From NCBI RefSeq assembly GCF_000934765.1, contig NZ_JYNN01000021.1, positions 1 to 51,460 on the forward strand: a stretch of 51,460 bases of DNA, in the 5' to 3' direction. Of this stretch, positions 23,677 to 34,131 are shown piece after piece. The notes beneath the pieces are model-generated. The model did no database searches. It saw nothing but the letters and a program-made list of their open reading frames with translations, and had not been told where the DNA came from. A program made the translations under genes and the position numbers. Source of the DNA: Thiomicrospira microaerophila. Its GTDB lineage: Bacteria > Pseudomonadota > Gammaproteobacteria > Thiomicrospirales > Thiomicrospiraceae. Each line of letters starts with the position of its first letter. Within the stretch, counting starts at the first letter, position 1.

Positions 23677-24570
23677 ATGCTATTTAACCAAGCGTTAGAC
23701 GCGTTTTTATCTCATCTCTATTTATCAGAAGGTTTAAGCGCCAACACGCGTTCTGCTTATAAAACCGATCTCAAACAGTTTGCTAACTATTTTGGCGGCT
23801 TAGATAACCAGGCCTGGTTATCAGTGAGTCGTGATGATTTACAAACCTTTATCACTCAATTACAGGATATTAAGCGCTCTGATCGTTCGATAGCGCGTAT
23901 GGTGTCGTCGTTAAAGCGTTTTTATGGCTTTGCGATTGAGCAGGCCTGGTTGTCGATTAATCCCTGTGATTTGGTTAAAACGCCTAAGGTTACTGCAGCG
24001 ATTCCTTCTGTGTTGAGTGAAAAGCAAATACTTGATTTACTGAATGCGCCGGACACGCAAACCGATTTGGGTTTACGTGATCGCGCTATTCTTGAATTAA
24101 TGTACGCTACGGGTTTACGTGTATCGGAAGTGGTTAATTTACCTTTAGCACAGTTGAATTTATCGGCGGGTCTGGTTATGGTGACGGGCAAGGGAAATAA
24201 GGAGCGCATAGTGCCCTTGGGTGAGTACGCCACCGAGTGGATAACGAGCTATTTAAAGATAGCACGGCCTAATCTTGTTGGTGAGAGGTGGTTGGAAACG
24301 CTGTTTGTTTCGCGCATAGGGCGCACGATGACTCGACAAACATTGTGGCATCGTATCCATAATCTTGCGCAAATAGCCGGCATCACTGGTAAACTATCGC
24401 CTCACGGTTTACGTCATGCATTTGCAACGCATTTGATTAATCATGGTGCCGACTTGCGAACAGTGCAATTACTGTTGGGGCATAGCGATTTATCGACCAC
24501 CCAGATTTATACACATGTGGCGAAAGAGCGCTTGAAAAGTCTGCATCAGCAACACCATCCGCGTGGCTAA
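23677..24570 (+). CDS. xerD: Tyrosine recombinase XerD
   Basis: A 297-residue site-specific recombinase that, with XerC, resolves chromosome dimers at dif under FtsK control. The N-terminal SAM-like core-binding domain spans about residues 1-95. The catalytic domain has Arg in ATGLRVSEVVNL, Lys in GKGNKERIVPLG, the H-x-x-R box HGLRHAFATHL, the second His in LLLGHSDLSTTQIY, and the Tyr nucleophile in that segment. XerD is preferred to XerC because dsbC follows, as in E. coli xerD-dsbC. An exact palindrome (23818) and a near copy (23940) read D-N-Q-A-W-L and E-Q-A-W-L. Confidence 0.95.
   Translation: MLFNQALDAFLSHLYLSEGLSANTRSAYKTDLKQFANYFGGLDNQAWLSVSRDDLQTFITQLQDIKRSDRSIARMVSSLKRFYGFAIEQAWLSINPCDLVKTPKVTAAIPSVLSEKQILDLLNAPDTQTDLGLRDRAILELMYATGLRVSEVVNLPLAQLNLSAGLVMVTGKGNKERIVPLGEYATEWITSYLKIARPNLVGERWLETLFVSRIGRTMTRQTLWHRIHNLAQIAGITGKLSPHGLRHAFATHLINHGADLRTVQLLLGHSDLSTTQIYTHVAKERLKSLHQQHHPRG
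23818..23827. repeat. Iterated palindrome CCAGGCCTGG, copy 8
   Basis: Exact core in a 20-bp perfect palindrome, GATAACCAGGCCTGGTTATC (23813-23832). It reads N-Q-A-W-L in xerD. Confidence 0.9.
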
Positions 24571-24599
24571 ACAATTTGAATAAACAATTAGGATATCCA

Positions 24600-25325
24600 A
24601 TGTATACACAATTTTTAAAAACCCTTGTACCAGGCCTGGTTGCAGCCAGCCTTAGTTTTAATGCGCTAGCCGATGAGGCGGTGGCTAAAATTCAGCAAAA
24701 ACTTAATCAAGTAATTCCATCCGCGCCGAGTGCGCAAATCACGAAAAGCCAAGTGGACGGTTTGTATCAGGTGGTGTTAGGGCCGAATGTGATATACATT
24801 ACGGCGGATGCGCAGTATTTGTTTAATGGCAATTTAATTGACCTAAATACACGTGATAATCTGACAGAAATTGCTAAGGATCAAGCCCGCGCTCAGGCCC
24901 TAGCAGAAATTGATGCGGCTACGATGATTAGTTTTAAGGCGAAGGGTGAAGAGAAACGAACGATTACCATCTTTACCGATATTGATTGCCCGTTTTGTAA
25001 AAGGTTTCATAATGAAGTCGAGGAACTTAACAAAAATGGCATTACGGTTCGTTATCTAGCCTTCCCGCGCTCAGGCCCCAATACGCCAAGCTATCATAAA
25101 ATGGTTTCGGTTTGGTGTGACAAGGATCCAGTGAAAGCGATGGATGATGCAAAAAATGGTTTAGATCCAAAAAACCAGCGTTGTGAAAATCCGGTGCAAA
25201 TGCATATGATGCATGCACAGCAATTCGGTATTACCGGTACGCCGACGATGATAGTTGATGATGGCTCTATGATCCCGGGTTATGTCGAAGCGAAAGAGTT
25301 GATTCCTGCACTTTTGGCAAAATAA
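24600..25325 (+). CDS. dsbC: Periplasmic disulfide isomerase DsbC
   Basis: A 241-residue periplasmic protein with a signal peptide ending near FNALA. The N-terminal dimerisation domain is about residues 25-85, joined by a linker helix to a thioredoxin domain with the active site TDIDCPFCKRFHNEV and the cis-proline TGTPTMIVDDG. A second Cys pair (VWCDKD and QRCENP) matches the structural disulfide of DsbC. It would reshuffle wrong disulfides, kept reduced by DsbD. I use the ATG at 24600 with AGGA 7 nt upstream, rather than an earlier start overlapping the xerD trailer. The palindrome at 24630 falls in its signal peptide. Confidence 0.94.
   Translation: MYTQFLKTLVPGLVAASLSFNALADEAVAKIQQKLNQVIPSAPSAQITKSQVDGLYQVVLGPNVIYITADAQYLFNGNLIDLNTRDNLTEIAKDQARAQALAEIDAATMISFKAKGEEKRTITIFTDIDCPFCKRFHNEVEELNKNGITVRYLAFPRSGPNTPSYHKMVSVWCDKDPVKAMDDAKNGLDPKNQRCENPVQMHMMHAQQFGITGTPTMIVDDGSMIPGYVEAKELIPALLAK
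24630..24639. repeat. Iterated palindrome CCAGGCCTGG, copy 9
   Basis: Exact core flanked TA/TT. It reads V-P-G-L-V in the DsbC signal peptide. Confidence 0.9.
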
Positions 25326-25331
25326 CGAAGC

Positions 25332-25366
25332 CCAAAAAAAACCGGACACTTGTCCGGTTTTTTTGG
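25332..25366. terminator. Bidirectional intrinsic terminator
   Basis: ACCGGACA and TGTCCGGT form the stem; A residues precede and T residues follow, so it can stop both dsbC (plus) and the convergent SH3-domain gene (minus). Confidence 0.9.
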
Positions 25367-25369
25367 CTT

Positions 25370-26080
25370 TTAAATCTTATCCCAACTTCCGCGTTTTTGT
25401 GGCAATCTAAAGAAACGCCCTAACAATAAACCGAGCAACAATACGCCTGCACCGGTAAGAAACCATTGGCGCTTAATTGTATCGTCAGCCTTGGCGATTT
25501 GCTCTCGCATAATGATATTTTGCGATTCAAGGTCATTAATCATTTGACGCATTTCTTGATTTCGATTATCCATTTCAACCGCATTACCTGAAATCAATTT
25601 AAGTTCATCATGTGCATTGTTGAGCTCAAAATGTGCTTGTTTAATACGTTCAAGCTCTTGTTTGTCTTGTGTGTACTGTTCACGTAGCGTATTGTGTTCA
25701 GACTCAAGTTGGCGAAAGCGTTCATTGAGTTGCTGAGTACGCTCTATCTGTTCGATTAATTGCAAACGCGCTGGAGGTTCGTTTTGGATTGCATTTTGAA
25801 ATACCCAGCCGGTCCAATCACGGTTGTTTATCTTTACTTCAACGCGCGACCAAGCCCCTGTGGTTTCAAGAATCTTAATAGGTGTACCTGTTGGTAGCAT
25901 GCGTTCAATACGATACTCTGGCCCTGAGCCACGGCGCATTGGCACTTCAACTCGATCACTAATGTAGTGAGTATAGCCTTCACTCGCCATGGCGTTTGAC
26001 ATGGCGGTTAAAGGAAGGCTGAAGCACACGCTGAGTCCTGCTGTAATAACTTTTCGTTTAAAGCTGTTGAATTTTGCCAT
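25370..26080 (-). CDS. Bacterial SH3-domain protein with coiled coil and C-terminal membrane anchor (YgiM/TIGR04211-like)
   Basis: A 236-residue envelope protein. The signal peptide ends near SNAMASEG. An SH3b domain follows ([20 protein letters not shown] to [12 protein letters not shown]), then about 80 residues of coiled coil ([10 protein letters not shown]-type repeats to [13 protein letters not shown]), one membrane helix ([18 protein letters not shown]) and a basic tail. This order matches the YgiM family, whose role in the envelope is not settled. Its ATG lies inside the end of valS (23-nt overlap in another frame), so the two are likely translationally coupled. Confidence 0.88.
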   Translation of the reverse strand: MAKFNSFKRKVITAGLSVCFSLPLTAMSNAMASEGYTHYISDRVEVPMRRGSGPEYRIERMLPTGTPIKILETTGAWSRVEVKINNRDWTGWVFQNAIQNEPPARLQLIEQIERTQQLNERFRQLESEHNTLREQYTQDKQELERIKQAHFELNNAHDELKLISGNAVEMDNRNQEMRQMINDLESQNIIMREQIAKADDTIKRQWFLTGAGVLLLGLLLGRFFRLPQKRGSWDKI

Positions 26081-28826
26081 ATTGCTGCTCCAAGTTGCTT
26101 AATGCGGTTTGAATTTCGTCGAGTTTAGCACGTTCTTTCGCTACCACGGCTTCGGGCGCGCGTGCAACAAAGCTTTCGTTACTGAGCTTGCCGTTTAAGC
26201 GCGCAAATTCGGATTTGAGTTTGTTGATTTCTTTATCTAAGCGTGCTAACTCAGCTTGTTTGTCGATTAAACCCGCCATGGGAATTAAGATATTCATATC
26301 ACCTACTAAAGACATGGCGGATTCGGGTGCTTGGTCGTCGCGCTCCAGTATTTCAATCGACTCAAGCTTAGCCAGTGTCATTAAGAACAGGCGATTATGG
26401 TCTAACCAGGCCTGGTCTTGGGCGGACACTTTGCTTAATAAAACCGGCAGGGGTTTACCCGGTGCAATATCCATTTCAGAACGAATGCGACGCACACCCA
26501 TAATAAACTGCTTCACCCAATCGAGCTCGGCTTCAGCTGCGGTGTCGATTTTACTTTCATCCGCTTGTGGATAAGGTTGTAGCATAATGGTTGCACCGTG
26601 TTTACCCGCCAAAGGCGCGACGGCTTGCCAAGCTTCTTCGGTGATATAAGGCATCACTGGATGCAATAACCGCAGTAAGGCTTCCAGCACGCCTACCAAG
26701 GTTTTACGGGTGCCGCGTTTCGCCGCATCCGATGAATCCTTGTTGAGGATCGGTTTCGCCAATTCTAAATACCAGTCACAGTATTCATTCCAGGTGAATT
26801 CATAGAGTAGATTGGCGGCTAAGTCAAAACGATACTGTTCAAAATGGCGAACCACTTCGGTTTCCAAGGTTTGCAAGCGTGAAATAATCCAACGATCGGC
26901 CAGCGACAGTTCAACAGGTGCGGATTCATCGACACCGGTATCAAACCCTTGGGTGTTCATTAATACATAACGGGTGGCGTTCCAGAGTTTATTGCAGAAG
27001 TTACGGTAGCCTTCGCAACGGTTTAAGTCAAAGCGGATATCACGGCCGGTTGAAGCCAATGACGCGAAGGTAAAACGGATCGCATCGGTGCCAAAAGCGG
27101 GAATGCCATCCGCAAACTGCTTGCGGGTGTCTTTTTCGATTTTCGCCGCTTTTTCCGGTTGCATCATGCCATAGGTACGCTTGTTGACCAGGCTTTCAAG
27201 GTCAATGCCATCAATCAAATCAATGGGGTCGAGAACATTGCCTTTGGATTTAGACATCTTCTGACCTTCGGCATCACGCACTAAACCATGGACATACACC
27301 TGTTTAAACGGCACTTGCCCTGTGAACTTCAAGCTCATCATAATCATCCGCGCAACCCAGAAGAAGATAATGTCAAAGCCAGTTACCAAAACCGAAGTCG
27401 GGTGGAACTGTTTTAGCTCAGGAGTCTGTTCAGGCCAACCGAGGGTGGAGAAGGTCCAAAGCGCGGAACTAAACCAGGTGTCTAACACGTCATCGTCTTG
27501 TTTTAACGGACGATCACCCAGGTTATGTTTAGCTCGGACCTCGGCTTCATCGCGTCCGACATACACCTTGCCTTGGTCGTCATACCAAGCCGGGATGCGG
27601 TGTCCCCACCAGATTTGGCGTGAGATACACCAGTCTTGGATATTGTTCATCCATTCAAAATAGGTGTTTTCCCAGTTTTTGGGTACAAATTCGATATCGC
27701 CGTTTTTCACCGCATCAATCGCGGGTTTCGCCAGTTCTTGTACCGCGACATACCACTGATCGGTCAGCATCGGTTCAATCACTGCATGGGTACGATCACC
27801 ACGAGGAACCATTAGTTTATGTGGTTCAATTTTTTCCATTAAACCGAGGGCTTCCAGGTCAGCGACGATGTGTTTACGTGCTTCATAACGATCTAAGCCT
27901 TGATACTTTTCAGGCGCTTCAGTATTGATCGCTGCGTCTTGGGTAAAAATATTAAGCATCGGCAGGTTGTGGCGTTTACCCATTTCATAGTCGTTGAAAT
28001 CGTGCGCTGGGGTGATTTTGACACAGCCAGTACCAAAGGCTGGATCCACATAATCATCGGCAATAATCGGGATTTCACGGCCGACCAGCGGTAGGGTGAT
28101 GGTTTTGCCAATCAAGGCTTGATAGCGTTCATCTTCAGGATGCACCGCCACCGCTTGGTCACCGAGCATGGTTTCAGGGCGGGTGGTCGCGACGACAAGA
28201 TGGCCACTACCATCGCTTAACGGATAACGCATTTGCCACATATTGCCTTGTTCTTCTTCAGAAACCACTTCCAAGTCAGATACAGCGGTGTGAAGTACAG
28301 GGTCCCAGTTCACTAAACGTTTGCCACGATAAATCAAGCCTTCTTCATGCAAGCGAACAAACACTTCTTTCACCGCATTAGAAAGACCATCGTCCATCGT
28401 AAAGCGTTCGCGGCTCCAGTCTGGTGATGCACCCAAGCGGCGCAGTTGTTGAGTGATGGTACCGCCCGATTCGGCTTTCCATTTCCAAATTTCGTCGATA
28501 AATTTATCACGTCCAAGATCATGGCGACTTAAGCCTTTGGCCGCAAGTTGGCGTTCCACCACCATCTGGGTGGCGATACCGGCATGGTCGGTTCCCGGTT
28601 GCCATAGCGTCGGTTTGCCTTGCATACGGTTAAGACGAATTAGCGTATCCATAATAGTGTCCTGGAACGCATGACCCATATGCAAACTACCGGTCACGTT
28701 CGGTGGCGGTATCATAATGCAGTAGGGGGCTTGGTTTGAATCGGTATTGGGCGCAAAGTAACCGGCGTTTTCCCAAGTTTGGTACCATTTAGCTTCTATA
28801 GTGTTTGGGTCGAAATGTTTATCCAT
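26058..28826 (-). CDS. valS: Valyl-tRNA synthetase
   Basis: A class-Ia synthetase of 922 residues that charges tRNA-Val and edits mis-activated threonine. Landmarks: the HIGH-type motif [16 protein letters not shown] near residue 45, the editing domain with [19 protein letters not shown], the catalytic loop [12 protein letters not shown] near residue 525, the anticodon-binding helices, and a C-terminal coiled coil starting [20 protein letters not shown]. The valine type is shown by the last arm and by WNATRY. It is probably the first gene of valS-SH3. A palindrome copy at 26406 reads D-Q-A-W-L. Confidence 0.97.
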   Translation of the reverse strand: MDKHFDPNTIEAKWYQTWENAGYFAPNTDSNQAPYCIMIPPPNVTGSLHMGHAFQDTIMDTLIRLNRMQGKPTLWQPGTDHAGIATQMVVERQLAAKGLSRHDLGRDKFIDEIWKWKAESGGTITQQLRRLGASPDWSRERFTMDDGLSNAVKEVFVRLHEEGLIYRGKRLVNWDPVLHTAVSDLEVVSEEEQGNMWQMRYPLSDGSGHLVVATTRPETMLGDQAVAVHPEDERYQALIGKTITLPLVGREIPIIADDYVDPAFGTGCVKITPAHDFNDYEMGKRHNLPMLNIFTQDAAINTEAPEKYQGLDRYEARKHIVADLEALGLMEKIEPHKLMVPRGDRTHAVIEPMLTDQWYVAVQELAKPAIDAVKNGDIEFVPKNWENTYFEWMNNIQDWCISRQIWWGHRIPAWYDDQGKVYVGRDEAEVRAKHNLGDRPLKQDDDVLDTWFSSALWTFSTLGWPEQTPELKQFHPTSVLVTGFDIIFFWVARMIMMSLKFTGQVPFKQVYVHGLVRDAEGQKMSKSKGNVLDPIDLIDGIDLESLVNKRTYGMMQPEKAAKIEKDTRKQFADGIPAFGTDAIRFTFASLASTGRDIRFDLNRCEGYRNFCNKLWNATRYVLMNTQGFDTGVDESAPVELSLADRWIISRLQTLETEVVRHFEQYRFDLAANLLYEFTWNEYCDWYLELAKPILNKDSSDAAKRGTRKTLVGVLEALLRLLHPVMPYITEEAWQAVAPLAGKHGATIMLQPYPQADESKIDTAAEAELDWVKQFIMGVRRIRSEMDIAPGKPLPVLLSKVSAQDQAWLDHNRLFLMTLAKLESIEILERDDQAPESAMSLVGDMNILIPMAGLIDKQAELARLDKEINKLKSEFARLNGKLSNESFVARAPEAVVAKERAKLDEIQTALSNLEQQYGKIQQL
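26406..26415. repeat. Iterated palindrome CCAGGCCTGG, copy 10
   Basis: Exact core flanked AA/TC. It reads D-Q-A-W-L in valS. Confidence 0.9.
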
Positions 28827-28877
28827 AAATGTCTTTATATTTTTAAGTTGAATGTAAATTCTGGTAATTATAACAAG

Positions 28878-29042
28878 CTAGCCTGCATATTTCATAAATT
28901 CGCGTGATGGACGCGCAGGATATGGGTTTCCCAGTGCTTTTTTCGAAGGAGCGCTGTAGTTATTCATACAGCCGACTGAGAAAAAAGTGCTGGGGAATCA
29001 ATAGACAAGTGGGGGTGCGTGAATTTATGAGATATGCAGGCT
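28878..29042. repeat. 165-bp hairpin-forming repeat element, copy A
   Basis: The ends AGCCTGCATAT..TCATAAATTC and its near-perfect complement (GAATTTATGAGATATGCAGGCT at the right, split here only by notation) are inverted. An inner inverted repeat pairs CCCAGTGCTTTTTTCG with GAGAAAAAAGTGCTGGG around a CAGCGCTC-type loop. Copy B, inverted and lacking about 12 bp of one end, lies at 50800-50954. It fills most of the gap between valS and grpE, just upstream of the heat-shock promoter. It encodes nothing convincing. Confidence 0.85.
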
Positions 29043-29101
29043 CGCCTGCATGGGTGGTATTTATCTGATTTCAATCTTATGAAATTTATTTTTAATCGGC
29101 T

Positions 29102-29129
29102 CTTGAAACATCGGGTATTGAACCCCATC
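29102..29129 (+). promoter_or_regulatory. Sigma-32 heat-shock promoter of grpE
   Basis: CTTGAAA (29102-29108), a 14-bp spacer, and CCCCATC (29123-29129) match the RpoH consensus CTTGAAA-N13-15-CCCCATnT closely. Transcription would start about 40 bp before the grpE ATG. Confidence 0.88.
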
Positions 29130-29175
29130 AAAGACAAAGCAGAATAATTAATAATGAAATGTTGGAGCATAAACC

Positions 29176-29727
29176 ATGTCAGATCAAAATAAACAAGCCA
29201 ATCCGGACGAGTTGGATGCGGCAAATTCAGAGCAAACCTTGGAGCAGGCTGAAACGGAAGTAGAGCAGGATGTCGATCAATTACTGGAAGAAGCACGTCA
29301 GCAGGCCGCAACCCACTGGGATAGTTTGTTAAGGGTGCAGGCGGATATGGAAAACTTACGTCGTCGTACACGCATTGATATAGAAAACGCCCATAAGTAT
29401 GGGGTTGAAAAGTTGATTCATGCATTGGTCCCTGTTGCAGATAGCTTGGAAATGGGGTTGGAGGCATCCAGTAAGCCTGAAGCTTCTTTAGAATCTATTC
29501 GTGAAGGATTAGATATGACGTTCAAGCAACTTTTAGATGTATTGGCTGACTTTAATGTAGAGCGAATTAATCCAGCGGGCGAGAAATTTGACCCACAAAA
29601 ACATGAAGCGATGACCATGATTCCATCACCCGCACATGAAAGTAATATGGTCGTTGAGGTGTTTCAGAAAGGCTATGCATTGAATGAGCGCTTGATTCGT
29701 CCGGCACGTGTTATTGTGGCGCAATAA
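29176..29727 (+). CDS. grpE: Nucleotide-exchange factor GrpE
   Basis: GrpE releases ADP from DnaK in the heat-shock chaperone cycle. The 183-residue protein has an acidic N-terminus (EQTLEQAETEVEQDVDQLLE), the long dimerisation helix with LLRVQADMENLRRRTRIDIE, and the C-terminal beta domain ending in YALNERLIRPARVIVAQ, the family signature. It has a strong sigma-32 promoter and is followed by dnaK after 107 bp, so it starts a grpE-dnaK-dnaJ heat-shock cluster. TTGGAG precedes the ATG. Confidence 0.97.
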   Translation: MSDQNKQANPDELDAANSEQTLEQAETEVEQDVDQLLEEARQQAATHWDSLLRVQADMENLRRRTRIDIENAHKYGVEKLIHALVPVADSLEMGLEASSKPEASLESIREGLDMTFKQLLDVLADFNVERINPAGEKFDPQKHEAMTMIPSPAHESNMVVEVFQKGYALNERLIRPARVIVAQ

Positions 29728-29834
29728 TTTTTAAAAAAAATCGAAGGTTCAGTGCTTGAATAAAGTGAATCAAGACTTATATACAAACTAGCTTACATAA
29801 TTAACAAGTTTATAAAATATTGGAGAATAAAAAC

Positions 29835-31751
29835 ATGGCAAAGATTATCGGTATCGATTTAGGAACAACAAACTCGTGTGTTGCCGTAATGGAAGGCAAG
29901 GACGTTAAGGTTATTCCTAACGCAGAAGGGGCGCGTACCACACCTTCAATCGTCGCTTACACTAACGACGGCGAAGTGTTGGTTGGCGATTCGGCTAAAC
30001 GCCAAGCGGTGACTAATCCAAAAAATACTTTGTTTGCAATCAAGCGTTTAATTGGTCGTCGCTTTGAAGACAAGGAAGTGAAAAAAGACATCGGCATGGT
30101 GCCATACAAAATCGTAGCGGCGGACAATGGTGATGCATGGGTTGATGTGGATGGTAAAAAAATGTCGCCGCAAGAGGTGTCTGCACGTACCTTGCAAAAA
30201 ATGAAAAAAACGGCTGAAGATTATTTAGGTCATGAAGTCACTGAAGCGGTGATCACGGTGCCTGCTTATTTTAACGATGCACAGCGTCAAGCAACCAAGG
30301 ATGCAGGTAAAATCGCTGGTTTGGATGTGAAGCGTATTATCAACGAGCCAACCGCAGCGGCGCTTGCTTATGGTATGGATAAAGCTAAAGGTGATAGCAA
30401 AATCGCCGTTTATGACTTAGGTGGTGGTACGTTTGACGTGTCGATTATCGAAGTGGCCGATCTGGATGGCGAAAAGCAAGTTGAAGTGCTTTCAACAAAT
30501 GGCGACACCTTCTTGGGTGGTGAAGACTTTGATAAGCAGATCATGGATTACTTGGTTGCAGAGTTTAAAAAAGACCAAGGTGTTGACTTAACCAATGATC
30601 CGTTGGCGCTTCAGCGTTTACGTGAAGCCGCAGAAAAAGCAAAAATTGAATTATCCTCACGTGAACAGACTGATATCAACTTGCCGTATGTTACAGCGGA
30701 TGCAACCGGCCCTAAGCATATGAATATTAAAATTACACGTGCAAAATTTGAATCGCTCGTGGAGGATTTGATTGCGCGTTCAATTGAGCCCTGTAAAATT
30801 GCACTGAAGGATGCGGGCTTGTCAGCATCTGACATTGATGATGTGATTTTGGTGGGTGGTTCTACGCGTGTTCCTATGGTGCAGGCACGTGTGAAAGAAT
30901 TCTTTGGTAAAGAACCGCGTCGTGATGTAAACCCTGATGAAGCCGTTGCGATGGGTGCGGCGATTCAAGGGGGTGTTTTATCAGGTGATGTGAAGGATGT
31001 ATTGTTGCTTGATGTATCACCCTTATCCTTGGGTATTGAAACCATGGGTGGGGTCATGACCAAGTTGATTGAAAAGAACACCACGATTCCAACGCGTAAG
31101 TCGCAGGTATTTTCAACCGCTGAAGACAATCAAACAGCGGTAACGATTCATGTTCTTCAAGGTGAGCGTGAAATGTCTTCAGGTAACAAGTCATTAGGCC
31201 AGTTTAATCTTGAAGATATCCCACCGGCTCAACGTGGTATGCCACAAATTGAAGTCACCTTTGATATCGATGCAAACGGTATTTTAAATGTATCAGCCAA
31301 AGATAAGGCCACCGGTAAAGAGCAGAACATTACGATCAAAGCTTCATCAGGCTTAACCGATGAAGAAGTGGAGCGCATGGTAAAAGATGCTGAAGCGCAT
31401 GCGGAAGAAGATCGTAAAATGAAGGAGTTGGTGGAAACACGTAACCAAGCGGATGCAATGGTTCATGCTACCCGCAAAGCAATGAAAGATGCGGGTGATG
31501 ATCTTGATGCATCAGAAAAAGAAGCGATTGAGGCGGCTATTAAAGACGTTGAAGACGCGATGAAGGGTGATGATAAAGCGAAGATTGATGAAAAAGTTCA
31601 AGCTTTAGCGGCCGCATCGCAAAAAATGACTGAAAAAATGATGGCTAAGCAACAGCAAGGTGGCGCTGAGTCGCAATCACAAGGCGAGAAAAACGCTAAC
31701 GATGATATTGTTGATGCGGAGTTTGAGGAAGTTGACGATACCAAGAAATAA
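29835..31751 (+). CDS. dnaK: Molecular chaperone DnaK (Hsp70)
   Basis: A 638-residue Hsp70. The ATPase domain has [18 protein letters not shown] at the start, [28 protein letters not shown] and [13 protein letters not shown]. The substrate-binding domain follows from about residue 385 ([19 protein letters not shown]), with a helical lid and a Gln-rich, acidic C-terminus ending in [10 protein letters not shown], as in GrpE/DnaJ-partnered DnaK. The ATG at 29835 is preceded by TGGAG; a slightly longer frame is not family-like. A hairpin follows the gene. Confidence 0.98.
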   Translation: MAKIIGIDLGTTNSCVAVMEGKDVKVIPNAEGARTTPSIVAYTNDGEVLVGDSAKRQAVTNPKNTLFAIKRLIGRRFEDKEVKKDIGMVPYKIVAADNGDAWVDVDGKKMSPQEVSARTLQKMKKTAEDYLGHEVTEAVITVPAYFNDAQRQATKDAGKIAGLDVKRIINEPTAAALAYGMDKAKGDSKIAVYDLGGGTFDVSIIEVADLDGEKQVEVLSTNGDTFLGGEDFDKQIMDYLVAEFKKDQGVDLTNDPLALQRLREAAEKAKIELSSREQTDINLPYVTADATGPKHMNIKITRAKFESLVEDLIARSIEPCKIALKDAGLSASDIDDVILVGGSTRVPMVQARVKEFFGKEPRRDVNPDEAVAMGAAIQGGVLSGDVKDVLLLDVSPLSLGIETMGGVMTKLIEKNTTIPTRKSQVFSTAEDNQTAVTIHVLQGEREMSSGNKSLGQFNLEDIPPAQRGMPQIEVTFDIDANGILNVSAKDKATGKEQNITIKASSGLTDEEVERMVKDAEAHAEEDRKMKELVETRNQADAMVHATRKAMKDAGDDLDASEKEAIEAAIKDVEDAMKGDDKAKIDEKVQALAAASQKMTEKMMAKQQQGGAESQSQGEKNANDDIVDAEFEEVDDTKK

Positions 31752-31768
31752 TTGGTAAAGTGAATAAG

Positions 31769-31806
31769 CAGCGACTTAATGGAGATTATTTTCATTAGGT
31801 CGCTGT
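31769..31806 (+). terminator. Hairpin after dnaK
   Basis: CAGCGACTTAATG and CATTAGGTCGCTG form a near-perfect stem (one mismatch) around GAGATTATTTT; the sequence after it (TTCTATTTTA) is U-rich. It may terminate part of the dnaK transcript before dnaJ. Confidence 0.5.
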
Positions 31807-31861
31807 TCTATTTTAAGAACAAATTGATTTGATAACTTAATCAATCAAGAAACCAAAAAGT

Positions 31862-31902
31862 TCGGATAAACAACCAGGCCTGGTTGCTTATCCGAGTTTT
31901 TT
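31862..31902 (+). terminator. Palindrome-based terminator/attenuator in front of dnaJ
   Basis: TCGGATAA (31862-31869) pairs with TTATCCGA (31888-31895), extended by the CAACCAGGCCTGGTTG palindrome that forms the top of the stem, then GTTTTTT. The hairpin ends about 10-20 bp before the dnaJ start. The iterated palindrome is here used as the apical stem of a terminator. Confidence 0.75.
31874..31883. repeat. Iterated palindrome CCAGGCCTGG, copy 11
   Basis: Exact core in CAACCAGGCCTGGTTG (31871-31886). This is the only exact copy outside a gene, in the dnaK-dnaJ terminator. Confidence 0.9.
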
Positions 31903-31922
31903 AAGGATAAATGTGTCGAATT

Positions 31923-33095
31923 ATGAGCAAGCGTGATTATTACGAAATACTGTCGGTAGCGAAAACCGCCTCCGAGGCAGAAATTAAAAAAGCCTATCGC
32001 AAGCTAGCGATGAAGTTCCATCCAGATCGTAACCCAGATGATCCTGATGCCGATCATAAGTTTAAAGAAGCGACACAAGCTTATGAAGTCCTATCGGATG
32101 CCAAAAAACGTGCGGCCTATGATCAGTTTGGTCATGCGGGTGTTGAGGGCAGCAATCAAGGCGGGGGCTTTGGTGGCGGTGCCGGTTTTGGTGACGCGTT
32201 TGGCGATATCTTTGGTGATATCTTTGGCGGCGGCTTTAGTCGTCGCGGCCCGCAAGCGGGCGATGACATGCAGTATGATTTGGAAATTTCTCTTGAGGAT
32301 GCTGTTAATGGCGCTGAAGTTGATATTCGCATTCCACGTCAAGAGGATTGTGATGTGTGTCATGGCTCTGGTGCAGAGCCGGGTACCAGTGCGCAAACTT
32401 GTCCAACCTGTGGTGGGGAGGGGCAGGTACGTATTCAGCAAGGCTTCTTCTCAGTAGCGCGTACCTGTCCAACTTGTCATGGTCGTGGCAAGATCATCAA
32501 ATCACCCTGTAAGAAATGTAATGGTCGTGGCAGCGTGACCAAGCACAAAACCCTGTCGGTTAAAATTCCGGCCGGTGTTGATAATGGCGATCGTATTCGC
32601 TTGCAGGGTGAAGGTGGCATGGGTGAGACAGGTGCTCCACGAGGAAATCTTTACGTTAGGATGCGTGTGAAGTCACATGCTATTTTTGAACGTGATGGCG
32701 ATACCTTGTTTTGTGAGCTACCTGTTTCGTTTGTGGCGGCGACCTTGGGTGGTGAGATTGAGGTGCCAACATTAAATGGTAAGGCGCGTTTAAAAATACC
32801 TGCAGGGACACAGTCGGGTCAGCGATTCAAGTTATCGGGTAAAGGTGTTAAGTCAGTACGGTCGTCTTATGTAGGTGATTTGATTTGTCAGGTTAACATT
32901 GAAACGCCCGTTAATTTGACGGGCGAGCAAAAAGCGCTGTTAAAAGCCTTTGATGAAAGCTTGCAGGGCAAGCAGGCTCATACTCATAGCCCTAAGTCAC
33001 ATTCATTTTTTGATACGGTTAAAGCCTTTTTTACTGGAGATGATGACAAGAGTGATGAAAAGTCTAAAGACAAAAAAGACCCGTGGAACTCATAA
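31923..33095 (+). CDS. dnaJ: Co-chaperone DnaJ (Hsp40)
   Basis: A 390-residue type-I Hsp40 that delivers clients to DnaK. The J-domain ([20 protein letters not shown] through [20 protein letters not shown]) has the HPD motif. A Gly/Phe linker ([20 protein letters not shown]) follows, then four CxxCxGxG zinc repeats ([32 protein letters not shown]) and two C-terminal beta domains. The start is uncertain: AAGGA lies 3 nt before an ATG at 31911 (extra MCRI) and 15 nt before 31923; I use 31923, where family members begin. dapB follows 18 bp later. Confidence 0.97.
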   Translation: MSKRDYYEILSVAKTASEAEIKKAYRKLAMKFHPDRNPDDPDADHKFKEATQAYEVLSDAKKRAAYDQFGHAGVEGSNQGGGFGGGAGFGDAFGDIFGDIFGGGFSRRGPQAGDDMQYDLEISLEDAVNGAEVDIRIPRQEDCDVCHGSGAEPGTSAQTCPTCGGEGQVRIQQGFFSVARTCPTCHGRGKIIKSPCKKCNGRGSVTKHKTLSVKIPAGVDNGDRIRLQGEGGMGETGAPRGNLYVRMRVKSHAIFERDGDTLFCELPVSFVAATLGGEIEVPTLNGKARLKIPAGTQSGQRFKLSGKGVKSVRSSYVGDLICQVNIETPVNLTGEQKALLKAFDESLQGKQAHTHSPKSHSFFDTVKAFFTGDDDKSDEKSKDKKDPWNS

Positions 33096-33926
<831 letters not shown>

Positions 33927-33951
33927 TTGAAGGTATGGGGTAAATTTCAAC

Positions 33952-33980
33952 TGGACTTTGCCCGCTCAATGCATTAAAAT
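33952..33980 (+). promoter_or_regulatory. Candidate carAB promoter
   Basis: TGGACT (33952-33957), a 17-bp spacer, and TAAAAT (33975-33980). Transcription from about 33987 would give a leader of roughly 145 nt carrying a small open frame and a terminator hairpin. Confidence 0.4.
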
Positions 33981-34026
33981 CTCGTTCATTAAATTTTTTG
34001 ATTTTATGACGCGAAGCAAGGGTGAC

Positions 34027-34119
34027 ATGAGGTCATATTCAAGTGAAATTGCAAACGGAGCTTATTCTTGGTATTCAGGAGTTGGCTCCGTTTTTTGTAT
34101 CTGCATTTTAAGTATTTAG
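34027..34119 (+). CDS. Candidate carA leader peptide (30 residues)
   Basis: ATG at 34027, preceded by AAGGGTGAC, opens a 30-codon frame, MRSYSSEIANGAYSWYSGVG followed by SVFCICILSI, ending in TAG 12 bp before the carA ATG. The intrinsic terminator at 34053-34096 lies inside the frame, with its run of T coding V-F. Ribosome position would therefore decide whether the hairpin forms, as in the pyrBI type of attenuation. It is not run-rich in one amino acid, so the sensed signal is unclear. I infer a leader peptide from position and overlap alone. Confidence 0.45.
   Translation: MRSYSSEIANGAYSWYSGVGSVFCICILSI
34053..34096 (+). terminator. Intrinsic terminator/attenuator before carA
   Basis: AAACGGAGC (34053-34061) and GCTCCGTTT (34085-34093, with the T-run continuing to 34096) form a perfect 9-bp stem with a 23-nt loop. 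It could end dapB transcripts or act as an attenuator in the carA leader. Confidence 0.75.
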
Positions 34120-34131
34120 GCGGGCGATGAG

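Noticed and set aside
28964-29467. 167-residue minus-strand frame over the grpE start
   Set aside because: It covers the repeat, the heat-shock promoter and the antisense of grpE; composition is Pro/Phe-rich shadow sequence.
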